Shown: positions 53,901-64,000 of the stretch, one piece after another
How positions within the stretch are numbered: the stretch's first letter is position 1
Layout: each line of letters starts with the position of its first letter
NCBI RefSeq assembly: GCF_901709675.1
Contig: NC_051097.1
Coordinates: forward strand, 2,468,539-2,532,538
Direction of reading: 5' to 3'
DNA length: 64,000 nt
Origin: Syngnathus acus
Taxonomy: Eukaryota > Chordata > Actinopteri > Syngnathiformes > Syngnathidae
Translations under genes and position numbers: made by a program
The notes under the pieces: model-generated
Told to the model about the DNA's origin: nothing
The model's database searches: none
What the model saw: only the letters and a program-made list of their open reading frames with translations

Positions 53901-54400
53901 GTTCCCCCAGTCGCCGCCGTGCGCCGTTCGAACCACTTCGAGAACCAGTAGGGCCATTTGGACTAGTGCGCTAACCCCCCGCCCCCCCGCGTGCCGCCGT
54001 GGGGGGTTGTGTTTTTGGGACGTCGGGGGCCGTCCCTTGTGGGGGGGGTTCTGTCATGTCTCGTCCCCAGTTCTGTGTCTGTGTGCTTGCCCCTCCCTTC
54101 CTGTGTGCCCTTGTTTAGTGTAATCACACGCACCTGCCTCTCGTTACCTGTGTCTTATTTAAGTTCTGTTTGCGTGTCACTCGCCGTCGGAGCATTGCAC
54201 GAGATGTGCGGACAATGCATGTCTCACTGTCACGCGGTTTGTTTTGTTCCTGTCTTTTGTTCCACGCTTTGGCGGTCAGTCCTTTTGGTTTTGTTTAGTC
54301 ACGTCAGTTTGCCGGGTTTGTATTTTGAGTTTTCGGCAATAAACCCTGGTCCAAGCTGCAGTTGGTCGTCCTCGCTCCATTCCTCCACCCCGTCGTGACG

Positions 54401-57213
54401 CAAACTGTTTAAATGATTTTTGCAACTATTCATTTATACCTCCATTTACCTGGAGTCAGGTCATGGGGGCAGCAGTGCTTGGAACATTTGGAGGGATCAC
54501 TTATAAGATTTGCATTGAAACTGAATGAAAATGGTGCTCAATATGGTTTGACAGTAATTTTGATTGGTTGGATCTTGTCTTCATTATTGAACCTTCGTGC
54601 CACAAAAGACAATAATTCTTCCATATGACTCGTCAGAACACCCGTTTCAATTAAAAATAAGATATGCAACACTTTCAACGACGCCTACAAAACAACAGCC
54701 TCCTCTGTTGGATAATTCAATTCCTTCCCTCTGTTTCTCCGACACACACGCACGCACGCACGCACACACGCTCACAGACACACACGCACAGAAAGACATG
54801 CCCCTCCCCCTGCGCCTTCCCTCTTTTCCTCTTTGCTGTGCTACTTCTATAATTCAAATTCTGTCATGCTTGTGCCAGACTCTTGGCTCCAGCCCCTCTC
54901 TCTCCTCTTAGAAAAGAAAAAGCATAGGAAAAAGAAGGAGGGGCTGTCTCTTTGTGGGGTAAAGCTGACAGAACCATGCACAAACACACCAGTGTGAAAA
55001 GCAAATGTGGAAAAAGCCATGCAATTAGATTCTTATCGGAACATTAAACATTGTGCAATTTTGTCATTTGATTATCTTTATCATCAAAATGATTTTACAT
55101 TATGATGCTCCTCTAATGATGGTAATTCCCTTTCGCCCTTTTACCCTGCTGTGATATGATTCTGGGGCTTCAGTGCCCACCCTACACCTGGGGTCCTGCC
55201 TAATGTGGTAGACCCCAGCCTCTATTGATTTTGTGTTGAGAGCCTGTTCTTGTGTTGGGATTGATTATTGTCTTCCAGTCTAGCCTTTTCCAGCCACTAG
55301 TATGTTTTTTCAATGTCAGCCACTTCTTCAATTTGATAGTGGTACATGACAGTCCATCTGGCTCCTTCTCCTTACTGAGCCCCTGTTGCCCGAAGCATTC
55401 ACTAAGCAGGTTGTCCTTGGGGGCCATCGTTTTATCTAGTCCAAATGACATTCTGATGTCAATCTGGTCCCTGGTCAATTTCTTATTGTCACCTGAATGC
55501 TTGCGAGCAAACACCAAAGTGTAAAAACAAAAACCGATATTTATGTACTTAGTAGGTACTTGACTATGCTACACTATTACAACTGTACTACTCATTCCGA
55601 TTCAAACCGATTAGGTAATGCTGAACTTTAGTTTTCTGTTTTGCATTTATTCTCAATGTATTCAAGTGGAATCAGTGCTGCAGCACTGTTAGTAAACCTA
55701 CTCTTATTAATAGAAAGAAATATTGAGCTAGATTGATCAAAAGTACAGTAGAGACACATTGAAAAGCTCCCAGAGTCTTAAGCAACAAATAAATATAAGT
55801 TATTCTATTTGCTGAGAGAGTTAGTTTTCAGTTGTCAGTCTTAGTGAAAACACCAACTGTTATGTTGCTGTGAATGATTGCATGGAGAAATGCATGCAGA
55901 ACCGTTAAAACCGTTTTTTGAACAGTTGTTGAAAGCGACCAACAGCAGTTGTCATTCAGACACAGAAGGCGAGCCAGAATAGGAGACAAAGCTGGAGGGC
56001 TGTGAGCAGAATGTTTGCTGGGTTTCTTTCTGTTGCATCGCTCCCCTCCCTCGTTCCCTCTACTCGAGTTATCTGGAGACGCGCAGAAAAAGAAAGCCTG
56101 AAAAAATGGAGGCAAAACTGGAATATACAAAGGCAGCGTTTGCTCTCTCTCCATCGCCAGCTTACTAATCGCCGTCTTTGCTGTGCTCAATGCATGCCTG
56201 TCGTCTGTTACTCAGCAGCATTGCCATGGCGACCGGGGTCTGAGTAATCATTTGTGCAATGACCCTTATTCTCCAGAGGGAAGATGGAGGGATGGAGGAG
56301 CAACGGGGGGAGGAGTGTGGAATGAAAGCAGAGCCAGCAAAAGTACAGGAAGGGGGGGAGGGAGGGAGGGAGGGAGTGCGGACTGCTGCATCAGTACGAT
56401 ACGTGATGTTAGAAAAGTAACCAAGTTTAACAATACTGCTCCAACATATACAATTATGTTTTAAAGTTAGAACTACTGAGAACTGTTTTTAAAAAGGCAT
56501 TCTTAACAGCTTTCTCTATTGCCTCGTCTATTTCACTTATTCCTTTTATGGGTTTTTAGAGTACACAGGCAAGTCTGGATTTATAATTTTTTAATTTCAG
56601 TTTACCACTACATCACGCTGCAACATGCTGGTCTACTGGAAGAGATAAAGTTTAAAGTGTAAGCAAATTATTCTTTGATCCTACAGAGGATGGAGGATAT
56701 ATAAGCCTACCTGTAATTATTTGCGGTTGGTTTGTGTAGTTCATTCATTCATCTTCCAAACTGCTTATCCTCATGAGGGTATAAATGTAAAAATATGATT
56801 AAATATGGCAAAAATTAATCAAATGAGCACAGTGCTTTTAGATTTGAAAGTGGTTTTATTGTGAAAACATCTCTTTGCATGTTGCCACAAAAGAATAATG
56901 CGGGGTCTTCTGTGTGTTTGTGTATATACTCGTTTGTGGGAGATACAAGCAAGCAATTGCAAGAGCAATTCAATACTTCCGAATGAAGTTGCTTCAGGGA
57001 ACCAGACATTTGAAAAGGTTAAAGGAGTGTTTGTAAAACTGGGGACCCAACAAAATAGTTTGGAGGTTTACAAAATAATTTGCAATGCAAAATGAACTTT
57101 GCGGTTTTCAAGCGGTGAAAGAAAATAACCTGCACCAATATTTCAGAGCAAGATAAGCCAAAGTTATCAATTTCAGATTCATCTGCCTTTTCATTTTACC
57201 TACATAATCCTAT
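54401..57213. other. intergenic, with a possible LINE fragment
   Basis: Minus-strand 55200-55517 encodes DQIDIRMSFGLDK, which resembles a reverse-transcriptase segment of Dong/R4-type LINEs; the rest of that frame does not. A CA/CG microsatellite lies at 54745-54790 and a (GGGA)n run at 56350-56375. A SINE-like end is at 56742-56780. No host gene is supported. Confidence 0.35.
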
Positions 57214-57649
57214 TGTCACGGATTGGAATGGAGCAGGGCAACCAAATGCAGCTTGGACCAGGGTTTATTGGAGAACTCAAAAGACAGACTACAAGAAGCT
57301 CGACTAGGGAAGAGTATAACTGAACAAAAAGACAAGAACGACGACGACAGACGAGACGAGAGACAAAGGACATCAATGATCCGACAGGGAGTGCAGGGCA
57401 GACAGGACTTAAATACACTACAGGTAACAAGAGGCAGGTGACTGTGAGGCAACACAGGAGGGGAGGGACGACGCGAACAGAAACCACCGCAACATACACA
57501 TAACAAAACAACCGGGGACGAGTCGTGACAGTACCCCCCCACAAGGGACGGCTCCCGACGTCCCAAAAAACCAAACCCCCACCGGGCGCGCGGGAGGGAG
57601 GGGGGTTAGCGCACCAGTCCAAATGGCCTCACTAGTCTGTGGCCAAGTC

Positions 57650-58175
57650 CGAACCGCAATCGGCGGCAACTCGGGAACATAACCGCAATCGGCGGCAACT
57701 CGGGAACATAGCCGCAATCGGCGGCAACTCGGGAACATAACTGCAATCGGCGGCAACTCGGTAACATAACCGCAATCGGCAGCAATTCGGGAACATAACC
57801 GCAATCGGCGCCAACTCAGGAACATAACCGCAATTGGCGGCAACTCGGGAACATAACCGCAATCGGTGGCAACTCGGGAACATAACCGCAATCAGCGGCA
57901 ATTCGGGAACATAACCGCAATCGGCGGCAACTCGGGCACATAACCACAAACGGCGGCAACTCTGGGACAGAACCGCAAACGCCGGCAACTTGGGGACAGA
58001 ACCGCAAACGGCGGCAACTCGGGGACAGAGCAGCATACGGCGGCAACTCGGGGACAGAGCAGCATACGGCGGCAACTCGGGGACAGAACCGCAAACGGCG
58101 GCAACTCGGGAACAGAAACGCAAACAGCGGCAACTCGGGGACAGAACCGCAAACGGTGGCATACGGGAAGTCAGA
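57650..58175 (-). repeat. 29-bp minisatellite, about 18 units, in LTR element B
   Basis: GCGGCAACTCGGGAACATA recurs every 29 bp (57663, 57692, 57721 and on), with ACAGAACCGCAAAC variants toward the right end. The period is not a multiple of three, so long frames in several readings result; the open frames here come from this array. Confidence 0.95.
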
Positions 58176-58319
58176 GCCGCAATCGGCGGCATTTGAAAGT
58201 CAGCGCTGTGCACAGCGGCAGGAGCCACCACGCGCTGCAGCAGTGGGAGAGGGGCCAGGGACGATCGCGGGTCCGGTGCAGCTGGCTCGAAGTCTGGCGA
58301 CGTCCGCGGATTCAGCGAC

Positions 58320-58560
58320 GCTAGGGTGGGGCCCGATGGCGGCCGCGAGTCTGACGGCGCCGAGAGGCACTCCGATGGCGGCCACGGGTCCGGCGTCGCG
58401 GGAGCAAAGTCTGATGGCGGCCGCGGAGCCGATGGCGCCAGGAGGAACTCCGATGGCGGCCGTGGAGCTGGTGTCGCTGGAGCGAAGTCCGATGGCGGCC
58501 GCGGAGCCAGTGGCGCATCATCAAGCTCCGATGATGGACATGGATCGGGCGTCGTGGCGG
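58320..58560 (-). repeat. GATGGCGGCCGCGGAGC repeats in LTR element B
   Basis: Irregular units of about 30 or 60 bp built on CCGATGGCGGCCGCGGAGC and TGGCGC.. blocks. They take the place of the 60-bp array of element A. Confidence 0.85.
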
Positions 58561-58938
58561 GAGCTGATGGAGGAGGTTGGTCCAGGCGCTGGTCGCTGAT
58601 GTGGTCGGATCATTCTGTCACGGATCGGAATGGAGCAGGGCGACCAAATGCAGCTTGGACCAAGGTTTATTGGAGAACTCAAAAGACAGACTACAATAAG
58701 CTCGACTAGGGACGAGTATAACTGAACAAAAAGACAAGAACGACGACGACAGACGAGACGAGAGACAAAGGACATCAATGATCCGACAGGGAGTGCAGGG
58801 CAGACAGGACTTAAATACACTACAGGTGACTGTGATTACATTGATTGTGAGGCAACACAGGAGGGGAGGGGCGACGCGAACAGAAATCACGGCAACATAC
58901 ACATAACAAAACAACCGGGGACGAGTCGTGACACCTAT

Positions 58939-61900
58939 GTATGTATTTCCTACACTTGCACACACTCGCACACCTGCACTGTTTTACGCTACCTATACCT
59001 TCAATCCACTTTTTGTTTGCGTTAACTCCGGGATGTACCTGAATGTGTGTCCTAAACTTTGTGTCTTTAGTTTTGGTTGTTGGCAGGAGCTGCACAGTAA
59101 ACACTGGAGTGTCTATCTCTTTTGTATACAAAGCACAGTTCAAGTCAAAGTGAGGCAGATGTAAGGAGGATTAAAGTGCAATAATTGGCTGTAGATTCAC
59201 AGAATACTTCATATTCTGAAATCAATAAGACATCAAGAAAGGGTGATAAGAAAGAGATGTATTAGTTGCGGCTGTAGCAAACCAGGAATGGCAATTGGGC
59301 CCCTAATAAGGAGGAGAAGATGGAAGACGAAAGAAGAAATCAACCTGTGCTTTGCTGACACCTGCAAATGCCCCCCAATGCTGAGAAACATAAGAGAGAT
59401 AAACATGCTTAGGAGGAGACACCGGGCTGAAAATAAGAGCGGGGGAGTGGAACATTTGAGCAGTGAGGCTGAAACGATGAGGGGAGAACATAGATGGAAG
59501 AGATGGGTGAGGGGGAGACGAGAGCAGTGAACAGAGAAGTGCAGATGCAACACGGCAAGACTGAAAATAGAACCATCATGGATGTAGGAAGAGAAGGAAA
59601 TCATCACCATGTCAGAAAAATGGAATGAGTTTTGATTCCCATTTAATGATGTTGTGAGTTGTTGTGTGATTGACTGGTTCATTCCTTCAGTAAATCAATA
59701 CACATCTCAAATCATCTTTTTGCATTGGAATGAATGGAGATGCCATTAATCAGTTCCAGCTTTGCCCCCCCCCCAAAAAAGAAGCCCATTAAATGTTGCC
59801 ATGTGTATGCCAATGTACTGTTCTGCTGTTCAATGGTCCCATCTCAACTCCTCTTTTAGATCATCAGAACAGCACTAATATTAGCTGTACTTTGTATATG
59901 GGACATTGACATTGACTATTATATCGTCTGCTGCACTGTTTGGTTCAGTCTGATGCTTAAGCAACTCACGAGCAAATATGTCCAAAATGCTGGTATACTA
60001 ATACACTTATACTGAAACTTTAATGACAAAATTAAGCAGTGCAAACACAAGTAGACAGAAGTCATATTAGTGCCGCAATCAAGACAACATAAACCAAGAG
60101 TAAGCCATCGAAGAGCAGAAAACAAATTGAGAAAAAAAACCAAGCTAAATTACAACATTTAAACAGAAAAATAGAAAAGAAAAAAAAATTATGTGTCTTG
60201 TGTTTCAGAGGATGATAATGGCAGTACTGATGCCCACTGGTCTTGAGATTAAAAACCGAGGGCAGAATTAGCTAAAGAATTGCACGATTTTAGTGTGGCA
60301 CAAACCGATAAAAAAGGAGCAAACAGATGAAATCAAAGCATCAAATTCATAAAGTATGCGCAGATGGTGAAATGGTTCACTAACTGTGCTGCCAAGCAGA
60401 CTGTCACGGTGCTCTGATGTGATTTGCACATATTTAAATGAGTAGATATGCATATATTTGTCTGAGAAATTGCCCACCTCTATGCAAATGAGTCTCATTG
60501 ATAAACAATGTCTAATTCAATATCACCAGAGTTAATAGGTACACGCAGTTTGAGTGAAGCAAAGCATGTCTTTGGAAAGCTGGTGTGAACTTAATTGCCA
60601 CTTCTCTGTGAACTTCAGGAAAATATCGCTCCAATTGCCATCGTGTTTTGGATTTTATGGACATCAGAACGTGTCACTCTCCATAATAATAATAATAATA
60701 ATTCATTAAATTTGTATAGCGCTTTTCAAAAACCGAAAGACGCCATAGGCATTCACTGCAGCTTAATGTTGTTAATGATGAAAACAAACTCCAAAATATT
60801 GAGCCTAACGTTTTAATATGAATAGAGAATTTTGATAACAGTTTTCTGAAAGTCCTGTTTCTCATTCAGGACCCCAAGCTTACATTCTGAAAGTGTCATC
60901 TTTCTCTTCCTATCTGTCATTGTTCTGCTACGATGTTCTGAGGCTAGTATAAATGAATAGATGGATGAGTTCCGAATTGGCTTGTAAGTTCATACGATTA
61001 AAATGGCAAATGCTTCATCTGCACCAGGGGTGTCAAACTCGTTTTTTTCGCGGCGCGTAAGGTGGTTGATACCTCTTATGTCAGTCATTCGCCAAACCAG
61101 TTGGTGGACATTGGTATTGAGTAATGCCGTCAAGCAAAAGAGTGTTACCGGTCGGGCCTGTGGGACTCCCGAGAAAGCTAATGGGCAGGCCGAGCGCAAT
61201 ACTGATTTAGTGATAACATCTGGGCAACTTCATGGAGATTCTCTTCCACTGTCCAGTGGTTCAGGAGGGGTAGTAGTACACAATCCACTATGTAGTTCTA
61301 GACTCTTCATGTAGTGTGTCACAGGAGGGAATAACTCCTCACGAATTTGTTAACTAGCATGTTGGAAGCAGAGTTTGAGATCAGAGGTGGGCCGTTTTTT
61401 TCTGGGACTGAGGCCACTAAGTTGGTTCAAAGCTCTACTTAGCAGGGAAATCTGGGTGGATGAGATCCTCAAGGAGTTCTCACAGGCTCTGGATGCTGTG
61501 GGTGGATTGCGACATCAACCCAGGCTACGTCCGCTTTCGTCATGCTCCGTCTTGCTGTAAATTTAGAGCAACACAGTTGAAAAATGAACGCATCATACCA
61601 GAGCTTGTCAGTGATAGAAGAGTTTGTTTCAAACTATTTGTAACATGGTCTTAATACGTTGTGTTCATACAATTGCAACTACTATGCTGAATGCTAAAAC
61701 AAAACAAAAAATACATCTTGATAAATCATGTGATCATTACATCAATCTGCTGATCATATCACTTCTAAAACGTAAACGGCAGATTGGAATAGATTGTCAC
61801 ATGTAAACAGGTGTATGGCAAGCAATTTGAGCATTTATTCTTCGCACCACTAGAAAAAAGTTGCCGGTAGTATCGCTGGGCTTGTGAAGAGAGGCTTGGT

Positions 61901-64000
61901 GTTCGTCTGGCCCAACAACCACCTAAATAGTTTCTATAATATGAGAAACTATGCTAAATAAACTAACTGAATGCTATGCTAATAAATCACTGCCCTGAAA
62001 ATCGATATAAAGATGTTTACAAGTGCAACTCGCTACGGAGCGAAATTCACATGCAGTTCATTGTTTAACCTGAAGATGACGCAACACAAACTGTTTTTCC
62101 CACCTAAATTCAAGCTTTCATCAAACAATCCATGCGCTAAAATGTCAAAATAATAACCAGGATATATATAAAGCATTGGTAGACACCCAATTATACAATT
62201 TATCAGCAGGAAAAAAAGTTGATCTGAGTGATTGTGGCGCAACAGTGACTAGTGGAGCACCGAGTTGACCTTCTAAGACAACAAATTTGTATATGCAGAT
62301 GGACTTCTGGTGAGAGGCTGTGTACTACCTGGACAGATTGTCAATCAGTCACGGGGGAGTTGAGCAAACAGCTCTTCAACAAGTCATGGTTGAACGTACC
62401 TTCTGGGCAAGAAGAGAAAAACCTATACCAGCTCTGGGACAACCTGGAAACTCCAGACAGATATACATGGAGGGAAGTCATCATCAACTCAGAGTATACA
62501 TTAGTATGTAACATTGTAGCATGTCTGTCTTGATGTGAACGTTATCTAGTTTGCATACGTGCTGCACGACAATAGCATCACACAAGTTGGACGGAGTGGT
62601 CCAGCACTTTTATACATGGTAAACATAGACGATGCTCAGTTGCCATGGCAACTACAGAGATATGTTCTATTCATTTACCAGTCAGTGTAACTGAAATTAT
62701 TATGTTAAATTTGTGTTTTATTTTAAAATATTATACAGTAGATTTTAGCTTTAACACACAATAATTGTTTCTCGCTGTATCCTCTATTCTGTATTTTTCA
62801 GATGTTCTTACAAGTGTGCTTCATTCACTGAACACGCCACATAGGAATATGGTTAGACTCTTGTGATTATCCCGTGAAGCACATCGGCTCCTGCATCTTA
62901 ACGAGCCTCCATCTTCATGAAAGTGCAGAAAAGCCGTTTCATTGCAGAGGTTGCAGGCATCTTTGCAAAAAGCAACCTCCGCTGGAAGAAAACATGAATT
63001 CCACTCTGCATCATACGTTCATCATGCAGTGAAAACATTACTATCAAGTATCTCGCAGTCAAAGTTGCTCACAGAGCTGGCACACTCCCCTCCCTTCATC
63101 CTGGATGAAAATAAATGTTTGGGCGGGGTCTGCAGGGGATGAAGTCACTTTCTCCTCAAGGGGAGAATTTGGGAACAGTCAACAAAATACTAATCACACT
63201 GCAGAAAACTAGAGCTGTACTGGCCTCTACAGGTTCAACACAGGTTATTGCACTCATTTGGCAAACAATTCAACCTATGATTGATCTGTAGAGGCCACTG
63301 CAATGCTGCTTTCAGGCTCTGTGCGACTCAGTCAGTGTGGGTTCCTTTTCTTCCGCCCTACAATTTTCTTTGACGTTTCATTGACAAATATAGTTTCAGG
63401 TGTAAATAACTATCACTGACATCATTTCAGTATACTGTGAAAATTCATCTACATGGGTAACTTTTAACTAAGGGTGGAAAGTCATTTCATTTTTCACCAC
63501 TGTCTTTAGAGTGGATGATGACGTTATATTGTATGGTAATTGTGTTAAATTTCAGAAAAATAAAAATGATACAAAATAACAAAATAGGAGGATTTTTATG
63601 AGGCTAGTATGAGCGTCTGGCATGCGTGTTAGAATGCCTTGTTTCCGTTCAATCATGTGTGGTTATTGTGAAGTGATGACAGTGAGGGTCAACTGTAAAA
63701 TAAAAAAAACATTCAATTTACATATTACAAAAGTGGTTGTATTGTCAAAGATGCTATAAAGATGATGTAAGGAAGATATTAAGAAGATATTAGCCATACA
63801 TATACATTCAATATACCTGATTATCAGCAAATCAAATATACCCTGTGTTTCAAAGCCACTCATTAACCTGATGACATAAACAAGGTATTGTTGCAATAAT
63901 ATCCCTTGAACTCCAATTTCTCAGCATCAAACACAAAAGAGGCCAAGTCTTGACTGGAACTCTGTAGTCTGTCTTCCCAACCCTCCACCCACCCCCAACC
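58939..64000. other. intergenic, no supported gene
   Basis: Holds an (AAT)n run at 60684-60702 next to TTGTATAGCGCTTTTCAAAA (a common fish repeat end), and a truncated GTGTCAAACTC-family piece at 61026-61056. The rest looks like single-copy AT-rich DNA; short frames have no family match or splice context. Conserved noncoding elements cannot be judged without alignment. Confidence 0.4.

Larger units (their letters stand above)
53043..54400 (+). mobile_element. non-autonomous LTR retrotransposon A
   Basis: Two direct LTRs, 53043-53392 and 54052-54400, are nearly identical. Each opens TGTCATG and ends TGAC(A/G), with a perfect 5-bp target duplication CAAAC (53038-53042 and 54401-54405). Each LTR has TATTTAAGTTCTG and AATAAACCCTGG signals. 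A G-rich run just before the right LTR (54041-54048) can serve as polypurine tract. The 659-bp interior has no gag, protease or polymerase. It starts with an ATG two bases past the LTR (MLRPTQRPALGPS) and then consists of tandem repeats (separate entries). The LTR type suggests Ty3/Gypsy, but nothing in the interior proves it. Confidence 0.95.
57214..58933 (-). mobile_element. non-autonomous LTR retrotransposon B
   Basis: LTRs 57214-57530 and 58616-58933 are direct repeats opening TGTCACGGAT and ending CGAGTCGTGACA. The 5-bp target duplication is perfect: CCTAT at 57209-57213 and 58934-58938. Orientation is minus, judged from the AATAAACCCTGGTCCAAGCT signal and the G-rich tract at 57533-57540 next to the 3' LTR. 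Interior ends match element A: ATG two bases past the LTR (MIRPHQRPAPGPT) and a GGGACGTCGGGAGCCGTCCC block before the polypurine tract. No gag or pol is present. Confidence 0.95.

Noticed and set aside
53033-54123. Open frames of 200 and 256 residues
   Set aside because: They cover LTR sequence and tandem arrays of LTR element A; there is no domain, and the frames follow from stop-free repeats. Only the short leader after the LTR is of interest.
57650-58175. Regular 29-bp repeats resembling a CRISPR array
   Set aside because: The units are contiguous with no unique spacers, lie inside an LTR element, and the host is a vertebrate. It is a minisatellite.

Overview
The window looks like nuclear DNA of a ray-finned (teleost) fish. 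It carries intron-split vertebrate orthologues with GT-AG junctions, and it is dense in repeats typical of fish genomes: Tc1/mariner, hAT miniatures, LTR retrotransposons, LINE and SINE tails, and microsatellites. No prokaryotic gene layout is present. The species cannot be fixed from the sequence alone.

Left part (1-23141): two complete-looking gene ends lie head to tail on the + strand. First is the 3' four fifths of lrsam1, a LRR/coiled-coil/SAM/RING E3 ubiquitin ligase (18 exons seen, stop at 12012; the first exons lie left of the window). Second is the whole of ndor1, an NADPH-dependent diflavin reductase (14 coding exons, 17534-23141, 594 residues). Introns and the gap between them hold an uninterrupted Tc1 copy (1751-3378), a broken Tc1 with a nested miniature (15155-17073), hAT-type elements with perfect 8-bp target duplications (8517-9197, 19728-20517), and a perfect 29-bp inverted repeat around a hammerhead-ribozyme-like core (7312-7437).

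Middle (20554-39681): a tandem segmental duplication. Unit 1 (20554-28413) runs from ndor1 intron 7 through ndor1 exons 8-14 and the convergent minus-strand gene ntmt1 (alpha-N-terminal methyltransferase, 221 residues). Unit 2 (28422-39681) repeats this but has lost ndor1 exons 9-14. It keeps a frameshifted orphan of ndor1 exon 8 and carries a second complete ntmt1 reading frame with seven amino-acid changes and a lost stop codon, which adds 11 residues. Unit 2 also keeps about 4.9 kb (34.3-39.25 kb) that unit 1 lacks, and it has gained a LINE-like insertion.

Right part (39682-64000): I find no gene that I can support. It is a repeat-rich intergenic stretch containing two non-autonomous LTR elements with perfect 5-bp target duplications (53043-54400 on +, 57214-58933 on -), two solo LTRs of the same group (one lies in unit 2 at 36537-36881), four copies in all of a family with TACCG...CGGTA ends (one in lrsam1), palindromic hAT miniatures, and LINE/SINE tails.

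The genes do not form one pathway: lrsam1 is a ubiquitin ligase, ndor1 feeds electrons to cytosolic Fe-S assembly, and ntmt1 methylates exposed protein N termini. The main biological interest is the recent ntmt1 duplication and the structure of the mobile elements.
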